A stretch of 64,000 nucleotides of DNA, from the NCBI GenBank assembly GCA_017965495.1, contig JAGCPW010000095.1:62001-126000 (forward strand), read 5' to 3'. Below are positions 18,680 to 25,606 of the stretch, in pieces. The notes below the pieces were generated by a model that was given only the letters and a program-made list of their open reading frames with translations, was not told the DNA's origin and made no database searches. Position numbers and translations under genes: made by a program. Source of the DNA: Eubacterium sp. Its GTDB lineage: Bacteria > Bacillota > Clostridia > Lachnospirales > Lachnospiraceae. The number at the start of each line of letters is the position of its first letter. Position 1 is the stretch's first letter.

Positions 18680-20410
18680 TTAAATCAAATCCTCTAATTT
18701 CGCATTTTCTAAGTCTATATCAATTTTCTCACGTTCATTAAAAGCATATACAAGTTCTTCCGGACGTAAGTCGCTAAGAGGAACCTCTGCAAAATCAACC
18801 ATTTCAATTTGCTTTGGCGGCTTAGGTTCTTCTTTAATTTCTTCTGCCGTTGCCATAACTGGTACTTTACATGCGCCACCATTATAGAATTCGCAAACAT
18901 CTGAGAAATCTTGTTCCATCTTATAATCCATAATCTGAAAATCTTCAATTGGTTTCATATTGGCTGTTGTGATAAATAAGTCTGTAGTCCTTAATGTACC
19001 TAAGTCTACATATGACCAAACTCTTACACAAGTCCAACGTCCTCGTCTGTTCTTGAATATATCGTGAACACAATTTGGAACTACACCGATTGTTTCAAGA
19101 ATTGAGCCAAGTTGAGTAAGTTCTTCCTTTGTTGGTCTTGAAACTATTCCCCCCGCGTCAGCAAGGTTAACAATTTGTTTTGCACCCTGAATACAGTGAT
19201 AATCTCTGAAACCACCAGTCTTATCATCATCATTACTTATCTGAGTAGAAGTCATAATGAAGGCATTAAGTTCTACGGCTAAGTTTTTAATAGCTGTAGC
19301 AAACAATCTTAAGCATACGAATTCCGGTAACTTTAAGTCACGATATTCATTAAGCATTGCCGGCGAAGAGAATATGTAGTCGTAGAAGATGTTCTCAACA
19401 CCATGCTGAATGTTATATCTTCTACATACATTCTTTACAATTGAAGCACATGGGTCAGGTATTCTTACATAGAAGAAGTTGTCCTCATAACGCTTCATTA
19501 TGTCAATCGCTATCTTATAACGTTCAAGTTCTTCATCTGTGTAAGTACCGTAGATAAGTTTTTCTTCATTGATACCAGTAAGATATGAAAGAATCATTGT
19601 GTTGATTTCTTCTGTGTCCTGCTCTGTCATGATGTAAAGAACTTTTTCACAACTACCCGTTGATACCCACTGGCATCTGTCATTGTCATAACGAACTGGA
19701 TAAGCTATATAACAAGCATCACCAACCATACGACGGGTCTTACCAACACCACTTCCCGCAGACCTGATATACATTTTACCTTTTCTTCCGCCGCGAAGTA
19801 TTGTGTTATAAATATCTCCTTGTAATCTACAACCGATTTCAGGAGCTTCACGCATTGATAGAACTAAATCAAGTATTCCATCTATTGGCTTACCTTCAGA
19901 TATTTTGTTATTGAAGGCATATTTATTTTCAAGATTAGCAGTTTCAAGTTTAACCTTATTGAGAATGTCATCTGTTGTTAATTTTTCAAAGTTTTCATTT
20001 GCATTAATGTCTAACAGATTTTCACTATAAAACTGTTCTGTATTATAACCCATTTTATTAAGGTCGATAATCAGATTAATCTTTTTAAGTTTCTTGTAGT
20101 AATAATCGAAATTTTCCGGCTCTCCATTAGTTTCGCAGTCCTGTAAGAAAACCCGTCCATTTTCCTTTTCAAATAATGCATAAGCAGTAGCATTTACTTT
20201 AAGAGCTTCCTCTATATCTACTGAACGAATCTTATTTGCACCATCGCCGCAGTTATAAAGGTTATTAATACAAGCAAAGATATATCTGTCTAATACATTT
20301 GGAAAATTAGAAGGCTCAAGACAATACTTATCTGTATCTGCTAAATAATCCGGGCGAGCCATAAGTCCACCTAAAATTTGTATAACGGTATGTCTATCTA
20401 CCTTAATCAT
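18680..20410 (-). CDS. dnaB: Replicative DNA helicase (DnaB-like)
   Basis: 576 residues. An N-terminal helical domain (about 1-110) is followed by a RecA-type motor with Walker A G-S-G-V-G-K-T at about 220-226, then S-T-Q-I-S-N-D and I-Q-G-A-K-Q-I-V-N-L-A-D-A-G further on. A Pro/Glu-rich linker near residue 510 precedes the acidic C-terminus. It unwinds DNA at the fork. ATG 20410 overlaps the upstream stop by 8 bases; a TTG at 20422 would add four residues but has a weaker site. No TAG. Confidence 0.9.
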   Translation of the reverse strand: MIKVDRHTVIQILGGLMARPDYLADTDKYCLEPSNFPNVLDRYIFACINNLYNCGDGANKIRSVDIEEALKVNATAYALFEKENGRVFLQDCETNGEPENFDYYYKKLKKINLIIDLNKMGYNTEQFYSENLLDINANENFEKLTTDDILNKVKLETANLENKYAFNNKISEGKPIDGILDLVLSMREAPEIGCRLQGDIYNTILRGGRKGKMYIRSAGSGVGKTRRMVGDACYIAYPVRYDNDRCQWVSTGSCEKVLYIMTEQDTEEINTMILSYLTGINEEKLIYGTYTDEELERYKIAIDIMKRYEDNFFYVRIPDPCASIVKNVCRRYNIQHGVENIFYDYIFSSPAMLNEYRDLKLPEFVCLRLFATAIKNLAVELNAFIMTSTQISNDDDKTGGFRDYHCIQGAKQIVNLADAGGIVSRPTKEELTQLGSILETIGVVPNCVHDIFKNRRGRWTCVRVWSYVDLGTLRTTDLFITTANMKPIEDFQIMDYKMEQDFSDVCEFYNGGACKVPVMATAEEIKEEPKPPKQIEMVDFAEVPLSDLRPEELVYAFNEREKIDIDLENAKLEDLI

Positions 20411-21107
20411 CAATGTCACCAACCGTATCTAAGTCTATTGTGTTTTTCTTTTTGCGCTTACTTAGATAGTTATTAGGATTATATGGAATCTCAATTCTAT
20501 CCTGTTCAAGCTGCTTTTTAATGCCTTCATTAATCTCCTGTGCCTTATGAGCTTGCTGTTTGTAATAATTTAAGGCATCGTTATAAATGTGAGGTATGAT
20601 ACCTATTGTCTTGTACTTATCCTGTACCTTATTTTTCTTAATCTCATAAAACCATTTAAGGACTAATAGCTGGGCACGATAATTAATACCTCTCTTGACA
20701 TATGTATTCATAAGCTGAATATTATGTCCATCAACTGGAATATCATTCTCGGCATCATATACTCCAAATAATCTAATGATGTAATACCAAAGGGCATCTC
20801 TATCATCATAAATCTGATTGCTTATTGCCAAATTTTCTGGCGACAAATATCTTTTAACTGTGGTATTTGATATACCCAGTTCTCTTGCTACTTTAGCTTG
20901 ATTTCTATATTTGGCATACAACTCATTAATCTTCTGGACTACCTCTGGGGTAATCTTTACTCTTTCCTTGCTAATAATTAATCCCTCCTGTTCAATGTAT
21001 TTTGCTACGGTTGTCGGGCTTACTCCCAACCTACGGGCAACTTCTGCTTTGTTATGTAATCTCTCATACAGGACAAAGATTTGCTCCGCAGTAAGAACAT
21101 CTATCAT
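20403..21107 (-). CDS. Double helix-turn-helix protein, possible replication initiator or helicase loader
   Basis: 234 residues. Two similar HTH motifs lie in tandem: A-E-V-A-R-R-L-G-V-S-P-T-T-V (20-33) and A-K-V-A-R-E-L-G-I-S-N-T-T-V (about 71-84), each preceded by a similar helix, a probable internal duplication. The rest is helical, ending in a basic patch K-R-K-K-K-N. As first gene of an operon with DnaB, primase and RecJ, and overlapping the helicase start, it could bind the origin or load the helicase; it could also be a repressor of this operon. Role is inferred from position. Confidence 0.75.
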   Translation of the reverse strand: MIDVLTAEQIFVLYERLHNKAEVARRLGVSPTTVAKYIEQEGLIISKERVKITPEVVQKINELYAKYRNQAKVARELGISNTTVKRYLSPENLAISNQIYDDRDALWYYIIRLFGVYDAENDIPVDGHNIQLMNTYVKRGINYRAQLLVLKWFYEIKKNKVQDKYKTIGIIPHIYNDALNYYKQQAHKAQEINEGIKKQLEQDRIEIPYNPNNYLSKRKKKNTIDLDTVGDIDD

Positions 21108-21142
21108 TTGTCCTCACCCTTTTCTTTTAACTTTATAGTTAT

Positions 21143-21171
21143 ATTATAACACAAATTTTTAAAAAAGTAAA
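21143..21171 (-). promoter_or_regulatory. Promoter for the HTH-DnaB-primase-RecJ operon
   Basis: Minus strand: TTTACT (21166-21171), 17-base spacer ending TGT, TATAAT (21143-21148). It directly follows the T-run of the terminator at 21184-21210. Confidence 0.9.
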
Positions 21172-21183
21172 GAGATAAAAATG

Positions 21184-21210
21184 GCGGCAAAGATTGTTAG
21201 TCTTCGCCGC
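21184..21210 (-). terminator. Terminator after PIN-PhoH
   Basis: Minus strand: GCGGCGAAGA / TCTTTGCCGC stem (one mismatch-type pair) with a 7-base loop, then ATTTTTAT. It contains a copy of the CGCGGCGA octamer discussed under findings. Confidence 0.85.
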
Positions 21211-21217
21211 GATTTTA

Positions 21218-22432
21218 TTAAAGTTCATCAAGAGTATTAGCTAGTTCTGCTGTTTTACTTCTTTCTATTTTTGTAAGGAATACTGTTCCGAAAAGGTTAG
21301 CCATTTCTGTCTTGTGAAGATTAAGCAATAACTTCAAACCATTTCTATCCTTAAAGATTGCACTGTCGGCCTGGTCAATATCACCATCAAAAAAGATACG
21401 TGTATTTTCGCCGCAACGTGAAATAAGAAGTTTGATATGACTTTCAGTAAGGTTTTCCGCTTCTGAAACTAAGATAATAGCATCATTAAAGCTACGACCT
21501 CTCATGAAAGCAAGAGGAACAATTTCAAGTTCTTCATTAGCTATCCAACGATTAATTTGGTCAATACCTACTTGGTCAATGAGTGGACCAATACTTGGAA
21601 TTAATTTTTCAAAACTGTCACCCGGAAGAAAACCTAATTCCATTGAGTCCTGTGCATAAGCGTTATTAGGAACATAGACAATTTTCTTAATGCGCTGTGC
21701 TTCGAGTTCTCCAATTGCATAGTTATGAGTAAGAAAACTCTTACCTGTACCATAACTACCTCCAGCATATACAACTGGAATATTACTATTTAAAAGGTCA
21801 AATAAACAAATCTGTTCATCATTTCGCGGCCTGATTGTATCAATCCAATGATTCTTAATTGTCTGTCTGAGAGGGACTTGTTCAAAGAAACCTTCACTAT
21901 TATATTTAAAGATTGTGCTTTTGCTCTTATCATCTGTACAATATGGCGGCACAATAAGATATTCGCCCGGACTAAACTTATAATTTTCTTTATCATATTC
22001 ACCAGTGTTAATAAGTTTGCTCAGAATTTCATTATACTTATCAACATCCATAGTCTCAGGGTCTACATAAAGGACTCCAGTATAATCATCTTTCCAGCTA
22101 TATCCCTCAACAGGAATACCCTTGGCCTTTGCGATTACCTTTAAAGAAACATCATTTGTAACAAGAATAGAATCACAATCTTTTGCGACAATATCAAGTA
22201 GAATATTATCAACAGAACTGCCTTCTACTGTAAAATCCCATATGATATTATCCATATTCTTTGCCACGAAAACTGCTGCCTTTCGAGCCTTTCTTGATGT
22301 TTCCGGATTTATGTTCATTTTAAGTCCATCAATTTCTTTTAAAACTACAAGAGGTATTACCCAGAGTTCTGTATCTTTTGTAACTATTTGCGGATAATCG
22401 AGTAATACGTTGGTATCTAAAACTTTTTTCAA
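21218..22432 (-). CDS. phoH: PIN-PhoH fusion: RNase/helicase ATPase
   Basis: 404 residues. N-terminal PIN nuclease: V-L-D-T-N-V-L-L-D and V-T-N-D-V-S-L carry the acidic residues. C-terminal PhoH ATPase: Walker A G-S-Y-G-T-G-K-S, F-M-R-G-R-S-F, and L-V-S-E-A-E-N-L in the Walker B position (usual form D-E-A-Q-N). This PhoH2-type architecture is linked to RNA unwinding and cleavage; phages often carry PhoH proteins, role unsettled. I choose the TTG at 22432, 8 bases behind AAAGGAG; the GTG at 22441 abuts the ribosome site. Flanked by terminators on both sides. No TAG. Confidence 0.88.
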   Translation of the reverse strand: MKKVLDTNVLLDYPQIVTKDTELWVIPLVVLKEIDGLKMNINPETSRKARKAAVFVAKNMDNIIWDFTVEGSSVDNILLDIVAKDCDSILVTNDVSLKVIAKAKGIPVEGYSWKDDYTGVLYVDPETMDVDKYNEILSKLINTGEYDKENYKFSPGEYLIVPPYCTDDKSKSTIFKYNSEGFFEQVPLRQTIKNHWIDTIRPRNDEQICLFDLLNSNIPVVYAGGSYGTGKSFLTHNYAIGELEAQRIKKIVYVPNNAYAQDSMELGFLPGDSFEKLIPSIGPLIDQVGIDQINRWIANEELEIVPLAFMRGRSFNDAIILVSEAENLTESHIKLLISRCGENTRIFFDGDIDQADSAIFKDRNGLKLLLNLHKTEMANLFGTVFLTKIERSKTAELANTLDEL

Positions 22433-22460
22433 AATATTCACTCCTTTATTAAAACAAAAG

Positions 22461-22494
22461 GGGAGAAGTAAGTTTCGATTATCTTACTCCTCCC
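22461..22494 (-). terminator. Terminator between Sak4 and PhoH
   Basis: Minus strand: GGGAGGAGTAAG / CTTACTTCTCCC 12-bp stem, 10-base loop, then CTTTTGTTTT. No promoter is visible between it and PhoH, so some read-through is expected. Confidence 0.85.
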
Positions 22495-22501
22495 TTCTGA
22501 A

Positions 22502-23455
22502 TTAAACAATTTCTTTTATTCTAACAATTGCAGCATTAAGTTTTTCAACTTCTGAAGGGTCTACTTCTGAGAATTTTATAGGCTTACCAAATTCTTCTTC
22601 AAGAATTGTCATAGCTTCCTGACCCTTTTCTTGCTGAATTACCTGACCCCAAACATCCTTCGCTTCAATCATAAGTGTGTCATAATCGAGCTTTGCAGAT
22701 GAGTTGGCTTCTTCAATAGCTTCATTGCCATGTTCCTTAGCTTCCTTATCAATAGCTTCATAAAGAGCATTTACGAAATTATCGTAGCCAAGTTCAACAT
22801 AAGGAGTAATGTACTTATGTCTTGATTTAACGACAACCTTACCAGTATTGTCCCTAAGTATCATTACTCTCTTTTCTTCAGAGCCGGTATTAATAGTCTT
22901 GATGTAGGCAATATTATCAACAAGCTTATTAATAACAGTAAAGGCCTTTGGAGCAAGGTCTGGTGCAATGTACTTAATATCCTGATTATCCTTATCAGCA
23001 GTTACCTTTTCATGGGCAATAAGAACGAGGCCATAACCATTATAAGTTAATTCTCTAAGGGCAGAACTAAATTCCTTTTCAGCCGCCTTATAAAGTTTAC
23101 CATAGGCCTTATCACCAAGGTCTTCTACATCATTCTTTGAGCAAATATATTTTTCACAAAGTGACCACGCTTCACTAGAAGTATCCATGATAAGTGTTTC
23201 AAACTGTTCTTTTAGGTCTTCATCCCTACAAAGCTGGGAAATAACCTACTTAAACTCCGGCCAAGTCTTAACGTCCTATACCATGATGTTATCAAGAGCA
23301 TTATAACCTCTTTCAAACGCAAGTAATAGTGACTTCTTATAGTTTGTACCGAAAGTGGTTTTACCTGAACCTGGAGGGCCATAAAGAAGTAAACTTTTAC
23401 CTCTAAGATTCTTTGATACACGATGTGGTTTAAGTTCTTTTAAGTTAATAGCCAT
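22502..23455 (-). CDS. Sak4-like RecA-type recombinase ATPase (two TAGs)
   Basis: 317 residues from ATG 23455. Walker A Y-G-P-P-G-S-G-K-T at 25-33, T-L-I-M-D-T-S in the Walker B position, L-V-L-I-A-H-E after it. In-frame TAGs at 23276 and 23246 (M-V-Q-D-V and F-K-Q-V-I) are read as Gln; the standard code would give a protein missing its ATP-binding loop. Sak4 proteins promote single-strand annealing and strand invasion with SSB, which is encoded next to it. Acidic C-terminal tail helices follow. Between two terminators. Confidence 0.87.
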
Positions 23456-23501
23456 TTTAATCTCTCCTTTATAAAATCATATCATACTTTAATATAAATA
23501 A

Positions 23502-23523
23502 AAGGGAGAAATGAATCTCCCTT
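23502..23523 (-). terminator. Terminator between SSB-like gene and Sak4
   Basis: Minus strand: AAGGGAGA / TCTCCCTT 8-bp stem, short loop, followed by TTATTTATATT. Sak4 lies downstream without a consensus promoter. Confidence 0.8.
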
Positions 23524-23529
23524 AATTAA

Positions 23530-24468
23530 TTAAAATGGAATAACGTCATCTAAACCGAAATCATTAAGACCGCCCTTAGCACTTGCACTAGCAGAAGCGT
23601 TTGCTGCTCTTTCCTTAGAACGAGCAAGAACGTCTTCCTTTCTAACAAGTCTAGCCTTTAAAGCTCTCTTAACGTCGGAAACATCATAGATAAGGTCATC
23701 ATCCTGAAGAACAACTGCCGCTCTTACACGGAACTCCTTAACGGATACAGTGTTTGGCTTCTGAATAACACCGAAACCTTCTGACACTTCTGTGATAACT
23801 GTCTTGTGGCTATTGATTATATCGCCCTGAACACGAATTGTGTCATATTCCTTAACATTGCTTCTGAACCAGTTTACGCCGGCTTCACTTGCAACAATAA
23901 GGTCAATTATGTGAATATTGCCGTCTGGATTCTGACTCGCATCACAGTAACCAAATACACCAATCTTAAGTCTAAGACGACCTGTTGGAGTCTGGTCCTT
24001 TTCCTCATCATAAGGCTCCTTAACAACGACACCAGTGAGTGTAAACTCTGCCTTATCCTTGTCTTCGTTGCTAGTCTTTAACCAGCCTACCTTAATCTTA
24101 GGATTTGATGCTACTTCGTCCTTACCTGAAGGAACCCACATGTTTTCCTCAATAGCTGAAGACTGAAGAACTACTCTTGATGCTGGAGTCTGTTCTGTTG
24201 CAGATGCAAGTGAAACAAGTTTGTTCCAATCAAGAACTGCATCATAGAGCTTATTAGGTGTGCCGTCCTTTTTGAGTCTGAATACCATCTTGTCAATCTT
24301 ATGTTCACTTTCGACAGCCTTACCTTCAACTTCTGTTATAGTTGAAATTATAGCTGTACCCTTAACGTACTGCTTACCTTCCTTTGACTTAGCTTCCTCA
24401 ACATTTCTTTCCTTTAATACGCCGATAATATCAATTGTATTTTCTGATTCTTTTGTTATACTCTGCAT
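23530..24468 (-). CDS. Single-stranded DNA-binding protein-like
   Basis: 312 residues. ATG 24468 is chosen because GGAGG lies 10 bases upstream; an in-frame start further out has no ribosome site. It looks beta-rich, with many basic and aromatic residues, and ends G-L-N-D-F-G-L-D-D-V-I-P-F. That acidic D-D-x-I-P-F tail is the hallmark by which SSB recruits partners. An Ala/Ser-rich linker (A-S-A-S-A-S-A) precedes the tail. Twice the length of host SSB, perhaps two OB-folds. Neighbours (Sak4, replication genes) agree. No TAG. The SSB call rests on tail and context, not on a firm OB motif. Confidence 0.75.
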   Translation of the reverse strand: MQSITKESENTIDIIGVLKERNVEEAKSKEGKQYVKGTAIISTITEVEGKAVESEHKIDKMVFRLKKDGTPNKLYDAVLDWNKLVSLASATEQTPASRVVLQSSAIEENMWVPSGKDEVASNPKIKVGWLKTSNEDKDKAEFTLTGVVVKEPYDEEKDQTPTGRLRLKIGVFGYCDASQNPDGNIHIIDLIVASEAGVNWFRSNVKEYDTIRVQGDIINSHKTVITEVSEGFGVIQKPNTVSVKEFRVRAAVVLQDDDLIYDVSDVKRALKARLVRKEDVLARSKERAANASASASAKGGLNDFGLDDVIPF

Positions 24469-24523
24469 AAAATTAATTCCTCCAAACTTTCTTGTAAGCA
24501 TTTAATAAAATTTTAGAAGCAAC

Positions 24524-24540
24524 GAGGGGAACATCCCCTC
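24524..24540 (-). terminator. Weak terminator/attenuator between winged-helix and SSB-like genes
   Basis: Minus strand: GAGGGG / CCCCTC stem with a 5-base loop, then GTTGCTTCT. The T-run is poor, so this may trim or attenuate rather than stop transcription. Confidence 0.55.
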
Positions 24541-24569
24541 AGTCACTTCAAGAAACTCAGAGCCTTAAA

Positions 24570-24830
24570 TTAGGCTTCTGTCGGAACTACTGTTGGGTCG
24601 TAGTTAGCACCGTCTGCTGTAATGAAGTAGAGAGTACCGTTCTCTGTCTTTTCCTTACCAACAACACCCTTCTTGTAAAGAGAAAGCATTGTACCTGTTA
24701 CAGTAGCTACCTTTTCAAATCCGAGAGCTTCTGCAATTTCCTTGCCTGACTGCTTTGCACCCACGCCGATTCCCTTCATGTAGTTTACGATTTTGATTGT
24801 GTTTTCTGAGTTACCCTTTGTCTTTGCCAT
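24570..24830 (-). CDS. Winged-helix DNA-binding protein
   Basis: 86 residues, ATG at 24830 behind AAGGAGTG. Pattern of a small winged helix: helix 1 (I-K-I-V-N-Y-M-K), a turn, G-K-E-I-A-E-A-L-G then V-T-G-T-M-L-S-L-Y-K-K-G, and a wing ending G-T-L-Y-F-I-T. Such proteins act as repressors or as nucleoid-like binders in phages. It leads the SSB-Sak4-PhoH series and has an unusually long structured leader with two promoters, which suggests strong or regulated expression. No TAG. Confidence 0.75.
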   Translation of the reverse strand: MAKTKGNSENTIKIVNYMKGIGVGAKQSGKEIAEALGFEKVATVTGTMLSLYKKGVVGKEKTENGTLYFITADGANYDPTVVPTEA

Positions 24831-24876
24831 AATTAAATCACTCCTTGTAAAATATAAAATTAATTTGATTTTTTCT

Positions 24877-25035
24877 AAATAGCATGGCGTGCTATTTATA
24901 AGCCTAGGATAAGGAATCGAACCTTATTGAATACCAACTACCTAAGCCGCAAAGATGATGTTGTATATCATATATAGGAGGGAATGAACAACAATGAGGA
25001 AAGGAAATTTAAACTTTTCACATCATCTTTACTAT
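24877..25035 (-). ncRNA. Structured 5' leader or small RNA with tRNA-like fold
   Basis: About 160 bases downstream of the promoter at 25042-25070. Order on the minus strand: an 11-bp stem AAAGATGATGT / ACATCATCTTT (25020-25030 with 24951-24961) enclosing a pyrimidine-rich loop that includes CCTTTCC and CCCTCC; a tRNA-like fold (24902-24947); a hairpin AAATAGCA / TGCTATTT (24877-24897). The winged-helix ribosome site follows. It could be a regulatory leader or a processed small RNA; no known family recognised. Together with the promoters this accounts for the 333 bases between genes. Confidence 0.55.
24902..24947 (-). ncRNA. Mini tRNA-like element without anticodon arm
   Basis: 46 bases. A 7-bp acceptor-like stem GCTTAGG / CCTAGGC encloses TAGTTGGTATTCA (with the TGGTA of a D-loop) and a T-arm ATAAGG-TTCGATT-CCTTAT whose loop is the canonical TTCGANY. 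The T-arm meets the acceptor as in tRNA. There is no anticodon stem, D stem or encoded CCA. Either a tRNA remnant or a deliberate tRNA-elbow mimic like those of tmRNA and viral tRNA-like structures. Confidence 0.5.
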
Positions 25036-25041
25036 GTATTA

Positions 25042-25070
25042 ATTATAACACATTTTCTGATTTTTGTAAA
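25042..25070 (-). promoter_or_regulatory. Proximal promoter of the winged-helix operon
   Basis: Minus strand: TTTACA (25065-25070), 17-base spacer ending TGT, TATAAT (25042-25047). Preceded by GTGAAAGAC, the same flank as the distal promoter 82 bases upstream. Confidence 0.88.
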
Positions 25071-25123
25071 GTCTTTCACTTTTTAATTTTTCTAAAAAGT
25101 TTTCGTCTTTTTATTATGTATTT

Positions 25124-25152
25124 ATTATAACATAACTTTTCTGTTTTGTAAA
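25124..25152 (-). promoter_or_regulatory. Distal promoter of the winged-helix operon
   Basis: Minus strand: TTTACA (25147-25152), 17-base spacer ending TGT, TATAAT (25124-25129). Near-duplicate of the proximal promoter (shared GTGAAAGACTTTACA), so the pair probably arose by local duplication. Confidence 0.85.
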
Positions 25153-25163
25153 GTCTTTCACTT

Positions 25164-25547
25164 TTAATTTTCTTCTGAGGTAAGAACCACAGAAATTGTT
25201 TTTGCAATATCTCTCGCATTTGTTGTATAGTCGATAATCTTATCAAACTTTATCATCGCAAAAGTGAGAGCATTATTAATGTAACCGACTTCAAGAGGAG
25301 TTACAGAAAAATCATCTGCAAGAAGTTTGCGTCTGATTTCATTGTATTTATCAATATCGGACTTAATATCCTTGATAAGAGGAGCAAGGTCTTCTGGCAA
25401 ATTCTTGTTAAGTTTTGCTGAAGAATGGTCTGCACCTTCCGTGTAATTAATAATGAGTTCATAATATGAATCAAGAACCATATTTAACGCTGTAACTATT
25501 GGGTCTTTCCACTTCTTAATAGTATTAACCTTTTCGTTAAAAGTCAT
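25164..25547 (-). CDS. Hypothetical helical protein
   Basis: 127 residues; ATG 25547 chosen for the GGAG about 8 bases upstream (an earlier frame extension would overlap the promoter at 25575-25603). All-helical, with alternating Lys/Asp/Glu and hydrophobic residues. It has its own promoter and lies between gyrA and the duplicated promoters. Not recognised. Confidence 0.65.
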   Translation of the reverse strand: MTFNEKVNTIKKWKDPIVTALNMVLDSYYELIINYTEGADHSSAKLNKNLPEDLAPLIKDIKSDIDKYNEIRRKLLADDFSVTPLEVGYINNALTFAMIKFDKIIDYTTNARDIAKTISVVLTSEEN

Positions 25548-25574
25548 ATTTTCAACTCCTTTTTCATTATCTAT

Positions 25575-25603
25575 ATTATAACACAGTTTAAAACAATTGT
25601 AAA
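25575..25603 (-). promoter_or_regulatory. Promoter for the 127-residue hypothetical gene
   Basis: Minus strand: TTTACA (25598-25603), 17-base spacer ending TGT, TATAAT (25575-25580). It sits at the end of gyrA. Confidence 0.85.
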
Positions 25604-25606
25604 GCA

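Noticed and set aside
24902..24947. A complete tRNA, perhaps the TAG suppressor
   Set aside because: No anticodon arm or CTA anticodon; only acceptor-like and T-arm parts are present.
24986..25123. A 45-residue plus-strand ORF behind AGGAGG
   Set aside because: First ATG is only two bases from the site, the ORF runs antisense through two promoters, and composition is Phe/Lys-rich from AT-rich DNA.
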